From: Astropecten irregularis
Taxonomy: Eukaryota; Echinodermata; Asteroidea; Paxillosida; Astropectinidae
Direction: 5' to 3'
Length of the DNA stretch: 64,000 nt
Assembly (NCBI GenBank): GCA_963971285.1
Contig: OZ020246.1
Span: 9,903,217 to 9,967,216, forward strand
Translations under genes and position numbers: made by a program
Notes under the pieces: generated by a model
Seen by the model: the letters and a program-made list of their open reading frames with translations, nothing else
Told to the model about the DNA's origin: nothing
Database searches by the model: none
Part shown: positions 23,521 to 34,149 of the stretch, one piece after another
Layout: each line of letters opens with the position of its first letter
Numbering within the stretch: the first letter of the stretch is position 1

Positions 23521-24364
23521 ATTCACCTGCAACATCCTGATGTGTCTGTGGATTATCTGAGTAAGTCCTGCCTACCGGCTTCTTGTCTATGTCTTGCCTT
23601 TGGAAATGATAGACTACACATTCATAAAAAGGTTGCATTCCAACTTATTTGTAATTATAAACAAAAGGGGAAAAACTGCCTATAATTGTCATAAATGGAA
23701 CTTACTTTTCTTTTGGATGATTTAAAACTTTGAAAACATGAAATCTTTGTTCAGATATTGTTCAGATAAGGAAAAACAATATTTTTAGTACAAAAAGGGA
23801 GGAACTCTCAAGTTAAAATGCATTATTTCCAAGAGTGGGTCATATTTCTTTGTGTTGTGATGTGGGGTTATGGTGGTTGGGTTCTCTCCAGACCTAGTAC
23901 CCTAGTCTTTGGATGTTACTAACATTAGCCTACATTTTTGAATTCATTCTCCCAGTGCTCTTAGCTGAAACACCTAATTCATATTGTCATAGATGACTGT
24001 CTCTAAACCATGTACAGTTTTTAAGAAAAATTCATCTAAAAGGACAATCAAATACAGGAACTAGTATTTGTGGAATATTGGAAAGTTTTGATATAATGGA
24101 TGCAAAACGCCATGATTATTCATGGTTAAGAATCATGAACAACCTCATTGCGATGAACCTCAAAACCAACAAAATTTGAATCATCATAAAATGGCCCCAT
24201 GATCCTCAAGTTATGTTTGTATATTTCTAAGTGTTGTGATTGTGCGGGAAGGTGGTGGGATTATTTCCACAGCTTTCTGTTTCAGTCATCAAGCCTCAAT
24301 TATCTGCAAAAAATGAAAGATGAACTGCAAATACTGATAGTCTCCTGACTTTGAAACAAACTGC

Positions 24365-25500
24365 ACATGTTAACATGGACTAGCTGCCACAATAGGACTG
24401 ACACCTAAGTCACAGTGAAACTGCAATATGTCACAATGGAACTGCTATTTATGTCACAGTGAAACTGCTTTTTATATCACAATTGAACTGCAATATGTAA
24501 CAATTAATGGAACTGCTATTTATATCACAATGGAGCTGTGATGTGTTACAATGGAACTGCATTTTTATCTCACAATGGAACTGTGATGTGTTACAATATT
24601 AATGGAACTGCTATTTATGTCACAATGGAACTGTGTTGTGTCACAATGGAACTGCATTTAATTAATGCTACAATGGAACTGTGATGTGTTACGCATTTTT
24701 ATGTCACAATGGAACTGCAATTTATGTCACAATGGAACTGCATTTCATGTTACAAAAGAACTTCTATTTATGTCACAATGGAACTTTGATGTGTCTGAAT
24801 TGGAACTGCATTTTATGTCGCAATGGAACTGCTATTTATGTCACAATGGAACTGCTATTTATGCCACAATGGAACTGCTTTTTATGTCACAATCTTCTAA
24901 ATATCGTGTTCACACACATCAGATGTTGCGTTACAGCCGAAGCTTGACACAGCTTTAAGCAATACAATTGTACTCTGCAATGGAACTGCTTTTTATGTCA
25001 GAATGGAACTGCTTTTTATGTCAGAATGGAACTGCTATTTACGTCAATGGAACTGCTATTACAATGGAAATGCATTTCATATGTCACAATGGAACTGAAA
25101 TATGTCACAAATGGAACTGTTATTTATTTCTCAATGGAACTGTTATTTATTTAACAATGGACTGCAATCAAAGCGGCACAGGCTAGACTGCAATTTATTT
25201 CATTCCCTGTGCAATTTATGACTCAGTAGAGTAGAGCACAGTAGAGTTCATACTTATGTCTTGATTGAACTGCACCACAGTATGTCACAATGGAACTGCA
25301 CTTTACTTCAAAATGGAACTGCAATATGTTGACATGGAACTACAATTTATAGAACTGCAATTTATGTCACAATCCTGCAATTTATGACTCAGTGGACTAC
25401 AATGTCTTGATGGAACTGCACTAAAGCATCACTGCCAGTATGTCACAATGGAACTGCACTTTATTACTGCAATATGTTGCAATGGAACTACAATTAATCA
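24365..25500. repeat. Minisatellite, unit of about 23 bp, roughly 40 degenerate copies
   Basis: Variants of TTTATGTCACAATGGAACTGC run for more than 1 kb, with the best order between 24700 and 24900. Frames of 72-97 codons in this block are translations of the repeat (CHNGTAIYVTMEL-like) and are open in more than one frame at once. That is what a short repeat without stops gives, so they are not treated as genes. Confidence 0.9.
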
Positions 25501-25559
25501 CATCATAAGTCTTTGAACTATGAAAATATGGAACTGGTCGATGACCCTATAAGTGAACT

Positions 25560-25925
25560 CTTTAAGGACTTGGTGGTGCGGTAATCGTTAAAGGGGCTGG
25601 GACACCACCGGGGGTGTGGGCCCTACCGGCGGCCGTCGGGTTCGGTGACCAACTGTAAAGGTGCTTGTTAGCTGCGGCCCTTTTTGGTTATAGGGCTAGG
25701 CTTTGTAATCAGAGTTGGTCAAACGTCGGTACGTCCTAGGCCTATGGCCACGGAGAGAGGGCGGCGTGCACAGAAGGTAGGGTGCCCCTGTGATGGGGGT
25801 GTACCGGACAACGGCATCGCTCTATGCTTCGGCGTAACCTTGTCAAGCAATGGACCCGACTATCCATGACAGCACGTTGGGGCTGGCTTCCTGGGACCTT
25901 CTCGTTTGGTGGCCCTGTTTAAACT
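25560..25925. other. GC-rich island of unknown origin
   Basis: About 360 bases that are markedly richer in G and C than the surroundings, with GGGCTGGGACACCACCGGGG near the left edge. A 61-codon frame (25684-25869) shows no motif that I recognise. The abrupt composition change suggests an inserted fragment, for instance the 5' part of a retroelement, but nothing in the sequence proves it. Confidence 0.3.
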
Positions 25926-26057
25926 GACCTTACCAGGATGATGAATGTTCACGTGACCCGAAAATGTAAGTCAAACTTATATTTACACTTTTATCTCAGA
26001 GAATAACTTTACCGAGAGAAAAAAAAAAAAAAAAAATTTTGCTACCATTTTGTGTGA

Positions 26058-26341
26058 GGGTCATTCCGTGTCAATTCAACACGTTTTGGAACCTGACCAA
26101 CACAGTTGGACTCCTTGTGAAACCCCCAGCGCTTTTTTTATTTATTTATCTCTGAGGTTCTTTGCTTCTAGAGATATGGCTATTTGAAAAGTTTATTAAC
26201 CCATATCTCAAAACGTAATAGACCAAATGACATAAAAGTTCGGTTCTGAGGGTTTCTCAGGGAGTCCAACTAGCATAGCAAATTTTATTGAAATCTGTGT
26301 TTGTCAGGTTCCAAAGCATTTTAAATTGACACGGAGTATTT
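26058..26341. mobile_element. Fold-back miniature element (TCCGTGTCAATT ends)
   Basis: The left arm, with TCCGTGTCAATTCAACA and TTTGGAACCTGAC, pairs with the right arm carrying GTCAGGTTCCAAA and AATTGACACGGA. Arms are about 35 bp and imperfect. The interior repeats GAGTCCAAC and ACTTTTATGTCATTTGG-like phrases. No coding capacity, and the target duplication is not clear. Confidence 0.7.
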
Positions 26342-26346
26342 GCTGT

Positions 26347-26653
26347 TTAAAGGTAGAATCATACAATTGGGATCATAACAAAACAGAATTCTTCATAGAT
26401 TTACCTACAACTTCCAGGGTATAAAAATGGTGGTGGTAGAAAGATACTGCCTAATTTTTCTGCCTAAAATGCTGCATTCTCCAGAAAGGAGTAAAACCAA
26501 AGGCCAAAAACAATTTTTATCTCATAAAGAGAAGCAAAAACAGTGAAAAAGATTTTTGTGGCCGTGTGGCCATTTCTTGCTGTTTTCTTAAAAAGTGGGC
26601 ACGTACCGTATGGAAATGAAAATTTCACCACTGTTTCTGTACCTTCCTTCAAG
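26347..26653. mobile_element. Family 2 miniature element, decayed copy
   Basis: The left end is TTAAAGGTAGAATCATACAA. The interior shares the family landmarks ATAGATTTACCTACAACTTC, GGTGGTGGTAGAAA and AAAAAGTGGGCACGTACCG. The right end, CTGTACCTTCCTTCAAG, has lost its match to the left end. Confidence 0.7.
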
Positions 26654-26680
26654 TAACACATGCGATCTTTCATTTCATAG

Positions 26681-26818
26681 GATGGCTGGAATCATATCGG
26701 AGAGATCTATGTATCCGGATCTGCTCTGCTCTGCTCTAAGGTGATTCAAGCAGCCCAGACTGGCATGGATGGTGACTGGTTGCCGTGCAGCTCCATTAGT
26801 ATGCAACTGTTCACTGAG
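26681..26818 (+). ncRNA. Exon-like block E5
   Basis: Preceded by CATTTCATAG; ends TGTTCACTGAG before GTAGGC. Begins GATGGCTGGAATCATATCGG. At 138 bases it is the same length as E6, and the frame from its first base is fully open (46 codons starting DGWNHIGEIYVSG). This is the one block of the series that could be read through. E6 meets TAG before its end in the same frame. Confidence 0.45.
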
Positions 26819-27669
26819 GTAGGCTATTATCTCACATTAATCAAATTGAGCAGTGAACTTGATTGCCATGAGCATGTTCACTGCTCAATAAAAGCCCTTC
26901 CATGTTCACTTGTGAAACAAACACCACCTGACAGAAACATTTGACTTTCGCTGTGGTATGCCGTGATCATCCCACATATTTCAGATGGCAAGGTTTTATT
27001 TCTGTATTTAACAAATTTAAACTTGTGTCTGACCACTTTCTAAACAGATCTGACTTATCTCATGCTGTGGGTATCTTGCTCAACCATCTTTCATCATGTT
27101 CATGGACTGCAGCCTTATATGTCTCTGTGAGCTAGTATAGCCATTCTCACCTCAAGACAGCTTCATGGGGCAACCACAGAAAACCTGCTGGTTCCTGTAT
27201 CACCAGTAATCTTCTTGTTCCCGCATATGTAAAGTATAACAAACATATATCCACTAGACAGACAGAAATCTCTTGTAGCTTATTGTGCCTTGCCTGGACT
27301 GAATACAAGATGAAACCCAAAGTTAGTGTACATTACAATAATAGACAAACATGGGTCCTCTGAATACAAATTTGCAGTGTTCACTGCCACTCAGATTTGA
27401 ACATGTGAGCTAAACTCATCATTCAGTGAGCATGTTTTTGATCATTTTGCATAATTTCAAAAGTATCCTGACACCAAATGTTTCTGTCCTCAAGAATTTG
27501 TATGAATAGAATGAATCACTCAATGAACTAATGGCTTATCAACAAGAAATGTATGGAGTTGTTCTGTCTACATGTTTATGTAATGACAGGTGAAACAAAT
27601 TGCAATGCCAGTCATTTGAATATAATGAAAAAAAATGTCATAGTTAACTTGTTCTATTGCATTTTATAG

Positions 27670-27807
27670 GATGGCTGGAATCATCAGGGAGATGTTGCTG
27701 GCATGATACCTGGATGTTACCTGGATGATGACTGTTTGCCATGCAGTTCCAGTTATAATTAGACATCAGGATTTCAGTTTTGACATGCATGTTCAAGTCA
27801 TATCCAG
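27670..27807 (+). ncRNA. Exon-like block E6
   Basis: Preceded by TTTTATAG and followed by GTAGGA. Begins GATGGCTGGAATCATCAGGG and shares TTGCCATGCAGTTCCAGT with E5 (TTGCCGTGCAGCTCCATT there). 138 bases. The frame homologous to E5 stays open for about 34 codons and then reaches TAG. Confidence 0.45.
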
Positions 27808-28447
27808 GTAGGATATTAATTATTTCAACAGCTGGATGTATGAATTGTCAAGATTCTCAACTTTTCATCCAACCTTAAGCAAGAAGGTGTCTAGGCATCT
27901 GCTGGTGTCATAGGCAGCTCATGAGCTTGCAAGGCAAATGGCCTTTGGAATTTGAAGTGACTCTCATCCCGACTTTCAGTGACAATTTGCTTCTGCAATT
28001 GAGAGAGTGTTTGCATGGTGTCAGTGCCTGATGCTCTCTCACAAACTATTAAATTAGCGTTTGATTTCTTTTCCAAAACAGATCTGCTGATCTCATGTTG
28101 TCAGGATCTTGATCAACCCACTTTCATGGACTGTGGCCTCCATCCTTGGATTAGAATCTACATTCTCTAACAGCATAGCAGTCCACCTCTGCGACTCTGG
28201 AAGGCTCTCACCTCATCAAGACCACTCAGTCATCACCCTGTTCATAGTTCATGGTTTGGCCAAAGATGATCACCCATCAACCTCTTCACGGCCAGTATCT
28301 CCTTGGTCACTTGTAGGAAGTATTATTCTACAATTAGACAGAAATCTCTTTGTTATTCTATAACCCCTTTTCCTGGACAGACAACAAGATGAAATCCATA
28401 TCTTGTTCAATTGATGTTGAAGTTTGTCAAATCTTACAACATTTCAG

Positions 28448-28528
28448 GAGGTTGCTGGAACATTGGAGATTATGCAAACAGCTTTGACCTGATATATTGA
28501 TTGTAGAATTGCCTGAAGATAACTAATG
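28448..28528 (+). ncRNA. Exon-like block E7
   Basis: Preceded by CAACATTTCAG and followed by GTATGC. It starts GAGGTTGCTGGAACATTGG and is diverged after that; the CAGCCTAGACTGGATG part is not recognisable. It marks the change from GTAGGT-type to GTATGT-type donors along the series. Confidence 0.35.
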
Positions 28529-28694
28529 GTATGCATTTTATTTAAGGGATTTATTGTCTACCACCCACTTCACTAATTTCTAGTCTCAGCTGCAGAAAAC
28601 TCATGGATTGTTGTGTCCTTTGGTTTCAAATACATCATGTATAATAAATATTGATTGATGTTGAAATATGATGCATTAATTTCTATCATTTCAG

Positions 28695-31313
28695 GAGTAA
28701 AGAATGACCACAAACTTGACACATTTCATGTGTCTGGAATCAGGGTGATGATGTGCCCAGCAACCTGGACTGAATGTTGATGGTTACATGGCCCAATGAT
28801 GATATCTATCTTGAGGTATACATACCCTGGTTGAGGGATTTATCTTGTTGTATCAATGTCTAGTCTTATATGATTTGAGGCTATTCATGATGTCACAAAG
28901 AACAGTACATTTCTATCATTTCAGGAGATGACTTGAATCAGAGGGGTGTGCCCAGCAGTCTAGACTGGATGTTGATGGTTATACTACTGTACATGGCCTG
29001 ATGGTGATTCTTGAGGTATGTCAATACCCTCACAAAGGGATTTATCTTGTCGTATCAATGTCTAGTCTTATATGATTTGAGGCTATTCATTGTGTAAAAG
29101 AGAACAGTACATTTCTATCATTTCAGGAGATGACTGGAATCAGAGGGGTGTGCCCAGCAGCCTAGACTGGATGTTGACTAGCTGTTACACTACTGCACAT
29201 GGCCTAATGATGGTGATGATATATCTTGAGGTATGTAATACCCTCATCACAAAGGGATTTATCTTGTTGTATCAATGTCTAGTCTTATATGATTTGAATT
29301 AAGCTACTCATGGTACATTTCTATCATTTCAGGAGATGACTGGAATCAGAGGGGTGTGCCCAGCAGTCTAGACTGGATGTTGATGGTTTATAATACACTA
29401 CTGTACATGGCCTGATGATGATTCTTGAGGTATGTTAATACCCTCACAAAGGGATTTATCTTGTCGTATCAATGTCTAGTCTTATATGATTTGAGGCAAC
29501 TCAAAGAGAGAGGTACATTTCTATCATTTCAGGAAATGACTGGAATCAGAGGGGTGTGACCAGCAGTCTAGACTGGATGTTGATGGTTACACTACTGTAC
29601 ATGGCCTGGTGGTGATTCTTGAGGTATACATACCCTGTTTAAGGGATTTATCTTGTTGTATCAATGTCTAGTCTTATATGATTTGAGGCTATTCATTGTA
29701 AAAAGAGAACAGTTTTTCTATCATTTCAGGAGATGACTGGTATCAGAGAGGTGTGCCCAGCAGCCTGGACTGGATGTTGACTAGCTGTTACACTACTGTA
29801 CATGGCCTGACGATGATGACGATATCTATCTTGAGGTATATGTTAATACCCTCACAAAGGGATTTTTCTTGTTGTATCAATTGTCTAGTCTTATATGATT
29901 TGAGGCTATTCATTGTGTATTAAGAGAACTGTTTTTCTATCATTTCAGGAGATGACTGGAATCAGAGAGGTGTGCACAGCAGTCTAGACTGGATGTTGAT
30001 GGTTACACTACTGTACATGGCCTGGTGGTGATTCTTAAGGTATGTTAAAACCCTCACAAAGGGCTTTATCTTGTTGTATTAATGTAAGGTGACCAGACGT
30101 CCCCGATTTCCGGGGACAGTCCCCGATTTGACAGTGCCGTCCCCGAAGAAAAATTGTCCCCGAAAATGTCCCCGATTCGACAAAAATACCCCCAAAAATT
30201 CTAATTGTCCTAAAAAAAAATGAACACAAATGCCTTGTCATTTCAGGAGATGGCTTGGATCAGGGAGATGTGCCAAGCAGCCTAGACTGGATGTTACTGT
30301 TCCTATTGCCTGATGTTCATTATGAGGTATGTATCTTATGGACGAGATTCCTTGTCTTCTATATATACTTACTCCAATAATAAGTCTAGTCAGATTACAC
30401 ATTTTTGGGGTGGAATTCATACCAGTTGGTGGATATTTCTATCATTTCAGGAGATGGGTGCAACAAGGGAGATTTACCAAGCAGCCTACTAGACTGGATG
30501 TTGACTGTTCATATTGTTTGATGTTTATTATGAGGTATGTATGGATTCTTTGTATTCTACTTACTCCAATCAGTTCTAGTCTAGTCAGATTACACATTTG
30601 TAGGGTGGAATAGATATAAATTGGTGTATATGTCTATCATTTCAGGAGATGGCTGGGATACTAGGAGATGTGCCAATCAAGCAGCCTATAGACTGGATGT
30701 TGACTGTTCCTGTTGGCTGATGTTTATCTTGAGGTATGTATCTCATGTACGAGATTCATTGTCTTCTACTTCAGGCCTTCATTTTCATAAAACTGAGGAC
30801 AGCTGCAAATCACTCTCCTTAAATCAAAGTAGAGAATTTAGGAGAGTGATTTGCTCTTGTTAACAAAAATCGAGTTTGAGCTGTAAATCCAACTCCTTCA
30901 ATCAACATACATGTAGGGCCTACTCATACATGTACTAGTTATTAAAGAGAGCAGTTTGCTCTTGCTAAACCAAATTCTCACATGTGTCCTGTGTCAGAAA
31001 AAACAAATCATGCAAATTTTGCTTGTCAGGCTGTTGTATTTTCCTTAAAGTGTAAATGTCAGGTTGAAAAATTGATATGATGTTTGGAAAACATCAAGGA
31101 CAGCGGAGGGGAGTGATCACTCTCACTCTCCTTAAAAATCAAGGTCTGCTACTTGCTCCAATAATTTCTAGTCAGATTACACATTTGTAGGGTGGAATTA
31201 TTATAAATTGGTGTATTTTTCTATAATTTCAGGAGATGCCTGGGACACTAGGACATGTGCCAAGCAGCCTAGACTGGATGTAACTGTTTCTGTTGCTTGA
31301 CGTCTGTGTTGAG
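28695..31313 (+). ncRNA. Tandem array of exon-like blocks E8-E18
   Basis: Eleven blocks lie at 28695-28815, 28925-29015, 29127-29230, 29333-29429, 29533-29623, 29730-29835, 29949-30039, 30247-30326, 30451-30534, 30646-30733 and 31233-31313. Each follows a TCTATCATTTCAG-type tract (TTGTCATTTCAG in the eighth, TCTATAATTTCAG in the last) and nearly all end in TTGAG or ATGAG before GTATGT or GTATAC. The core is GATGACTGGAATCAGAGGGG, then CAGCAGTCTAGACTGGATG. Inter-block spacers of about 105 bases are also alike in the first seven (ACCCTCACAAAGGGATTT, GTCTAGTCTTATATGATTTG). Block lengths (121, 91, 104, 97, 91, 106, 91, 80, 84, 88, 81) have no common phase, and every frame is stopped in at least one block. 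Acceptor and donor motifs are the best conserved parts. A spliced noncoding transcript grown by exon duplication is the simplest reading. A plain satellite whose unit happens to contain the motifs is the alternative. Confidence 0.6.
30086..30235. mobile_element. CCCCGA-rich interspersed insertion
   Basis: The spacer after the block ending at 30039 departs from its paralogues at about 30086 and carries GGTGACCAGACGTCCCCGAT with repeated TCCCCGA and CGGGGAC words. It then returns to the usual acceptor by 30240. The internal CCGGGGACAGTCCCCG is self-complementary. It is an insertion relative to the other spacers. I recognise the wording as a dispersed repeat type but cannot name a family. Confidence 0.6.
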
Positions 31314-31317
31314 GTAT

Positions 31318-31591
31318 GGGCAATTCCAGCGTAACGGACATGACAATTACACAGTTTTTGCCTTATTCAGAGGATCACAACGTAGGATTGGCAGTTTGCA
31401 AACAATTTTTATTAGGCTTATCAGACACATTTAACTATCAGTGACATATGTAGTAAATTTTATGTAATTTCATTGAACAGTTGTAGAGAAAATGCACTTC
31501 TTGTGACCGTAACGGACATGACACTAAGTTGTGATCCTCTGAATAAGGCAAAAACTGTGTAATTGTCATGTCCGTTACGCTGGAATTGCCC
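31318..31591. mobile_element. Miniature element with perfect 64-bp terminal inverted repeats
   Basis: Positions 31318-31381 and 31528-31591 are exact reverse complements (GGGCAATTCCAGCGTAACGG at the start). The flanks are GTAT at 31314-31317 and 31592-31595. Paralogous blocks run GAG-GTATGT or GTATAC without insert, so the element entered directly after the donor-like GT of block E18. The loop of 146 bases has a partial copy of the end (GTAACGGACATGAC near 31509). No transposase. Identity of the arms suggests recent insertion or recent conversion. The superfamily is not assigned. Confidence 0.9.
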
Positions 31592-31675
31592 GTATATGTA
31601 CCCTGTTCAAGGCATTTTGTCAATTTTTTTTATCTAGTCATACTACACATGAAACTTATTTAGGAAACTGCTTGC

Positions 31676-32935
31676 CAGTTCTTTTTTGTCTTTCCCATTT
31701 TCTTATACTGTTTCTCCCCTTTCCTTCCCCTTAATTTGTCTTGGACCCTATCATGGATCTGTCACACTAATGGTTTGTCTTTCAGTAGCCTGGTCATTGG
31801 ACAGATTAATGAACCAACTGAATACAACAATACAACAACTAGAACAATACAACAACTAGAACAATACAACAACTAGAACAATACAGCAACTAGAACAATA
31901 CAACAACTAGAACAATACAACAACTAGAACAATACTTCAACTAGAACAATACAACAACTAGAACAAAACAATAACTAGAACAATACAACAACTAGAACAA
32001 TACAACAACTAGAACAATACAACACCTAGAACAATACAACTATTAGAACAATACTTCAACTAGAACAATACTTCAACTAGAACAATACAACAACTAGAAC
32101 AATACAACAACTAGAACAATACAACAACTAGAACAATACAACAACTAGAACAATACAACAACTAGAACAATACAACAACTAGAACAATACAATTAGATAT
32201 ATCAACTAGAACTTTACAACAACTAGAACAATACAACAACTAGAACAATACAACAACTAGAACAATACAACAACTAGAACAATACAATTAGATATATCAA
32301 CTAGAACTTTACAACAACTTGAACAATAAAACAACTAGAACAATACAGTGAATTAGAACAATTCAACAACTAGAACAATATGCAACTAGAGCAATACAAC
32401 AACTAGAACAATACAACAACTAGAACAACATGCAACTAGAACAAAACAACAACCAGAACAATACATCAACTAGAACAATACAACAACTACAACAATACAT
32501 CTACTAGAACATTACAACTAGAACAATACAACTAGAACTATCAATTAAAACTATACAACAACTAGAACAGTACATTAGAACAATACAACAACTAGAACAA
32601 TACAAGAACCAGAACTATACATCACATAGAACAATACAACAACTAGAACAATACATCTACTAGAACAATACAACTAGAACAATACAACTAGAACTATCAA
32701 TTAGAACTATACAACAACTAGAACAGTATAACAATACAACAACTAGAACAATACAGCAACTAGAACAATACAACAACTAGAACAATACATCTACTAGAAC
32801 AAAACAACAGAACTATCAACTAGAACTATACAACAACTAGAACTATACAACAACTAGAACAATACAGCATCTAGATGGAATACAACAACTGGAACAATAC
32901 AACAAGATATTTTAATGAATGAGGTGTGCTAAAGT
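31676..32935 (+). repeat. Minisatellite of 17 bp with acceptor-like leader, copy 1
   Basis: A leader of about 110 bases (TTTTTTGTCTTTCCCATTTT, later TGGTTTGTCTTTCAG ending at 31785) precedes TAGCCTGGTCATTGGACAG. From about 31823 to 32910 there are around 60 copies of AACAATACAACAACTAG with variants. The block closes with ACAAGATATTTTAATGAATG. The whole arrangement is repeated at 32940. Its frames encode runs such as QQLEQYNN and are repeat artefacts. Confidence 0.9.
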
Positions 32936-32939
32936 TAAT

Positions 32940-33770
32940 TTTGCCAGTTTTTTTTTGTCTTTCCCATTTTCTTATACTGTTTCTCCCCTTTCCTTCCCCT
33001 TAATTTGTCTTGGACCCTATCATGGATCTGTCACACTAATGGTATGTCTTTCAGTAGCCGGGTCAGTGGACAGATTAATAAACCCACAATACAACAATAC
33101 AACAACTAGAACAATACAACAACTAGAACAATACAACAACTAGAACAATACAACAACTAGAACAATACAACAACTAGAACAATACAGCAACTAGAACAAT
33201 ACAGCAACTAGAACAATACAACAACTAGAACAATACAACAACTAGAACAATACAACAACTACAACAATACAACAACTACAACAATACTTCAACTACAACA
33301 ATACAACAACTAAAACAATACAACAACTAGAACAATACATCTACTAGAACAATACAACAACTAGAACAATACAGTTAGATATATCAACTAGAACTATACA
33401 ACAACTAGAACAGTACATTAGAACAATACAACAACTAGAACCATACAGCAACTAGAACAAAACATCAACTAGAACAATACAACCATTAGAACAATACAAC
33501 CATTAGAACAATACAACAACTAGAACAATACAACAACTAGAACAATACTTCAACTACAACAAAACAACAACTACAACAATACATCAACTAGAACAATACA
33601 ACAGAACTATCAACTAGAACTATACAACAACTAGTACTATACAACTAGAATAATACAACAACTAGAACAATACAACAACTTGAACAATACAGCATCTAGA
33701 TGGAATACAACAACTGGAACAATACAACAAGATATTTTAATGAATGAGGTGTAGTCTTTGGTCAAGCTAA
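32940..33770 (+). repeat. Minisatellite of 17 bp with acceptor-like leader, copy 2
   Basis: Leader, acceptor-like TATGTCTTTCAG (ending 33054), TAGCCGGGTCAGTGGACAG, about 36 repeats of AACAATACAACAACTAG and the closing ATATTTTAATGAATGAGG all correspond to copy 1. The leader is nearly identical between copies while repeat number differs, as expected of a large duplication followed by repeat-number change. Confidence 0.9.
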
Positions 33771-33920
33771 TTTTAAATATTTGAAAATGTTGCATGAACA
33801 AGTTGCCAAAGTAATGCATAAAGAATTTTGATGTGTATCAGAAAACTCACTGTCACACTGGGTGCTGTTTCAAGTGAATCACTAGATTCCTGCTTGAGGA
33901 AGATTGAAAAGTTAAGACCA

Positions 33921-34141
33921 ATGGTCTTACTCTGTCTCTCTGGTCCATGTAAATGATTTGTCTGATAATGTTATGTCTCTGCTTGGCTCAGTTCTTGGTC
34001 TTACTCTCTCTGGTCCATGTAAATGATTTGTCTGATAATGTTCTGTCTCTGCTTGGCTCAGTTCTTGGTCTTCCTCTGTCACTGTCCATGTAAATGATTT
34101 GTCTGATAATGCTCTGCCTCTGCTTGGCTCAGTTCTTGGTC
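33921..34141. repeat. Tandem repeat, about 71-bp unit, three copies
   Basis: GTTCTTGGTCTT begins at 33991, 34061 and 34132. Between them GTCCATGTAAATGATTTG and TCTGATAATG and TCTGCTTGGCTCA recur. Noncoding. Confidence 0.85.
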
Positions 34142-34149
34142 TTTTAAGT

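Noticed and set aside
31800..33740. Possible CRISPR-like array
   Set aside because: The 17-bp units are contiguous with no unique spacers of constant length, and the context is eukaryotic.
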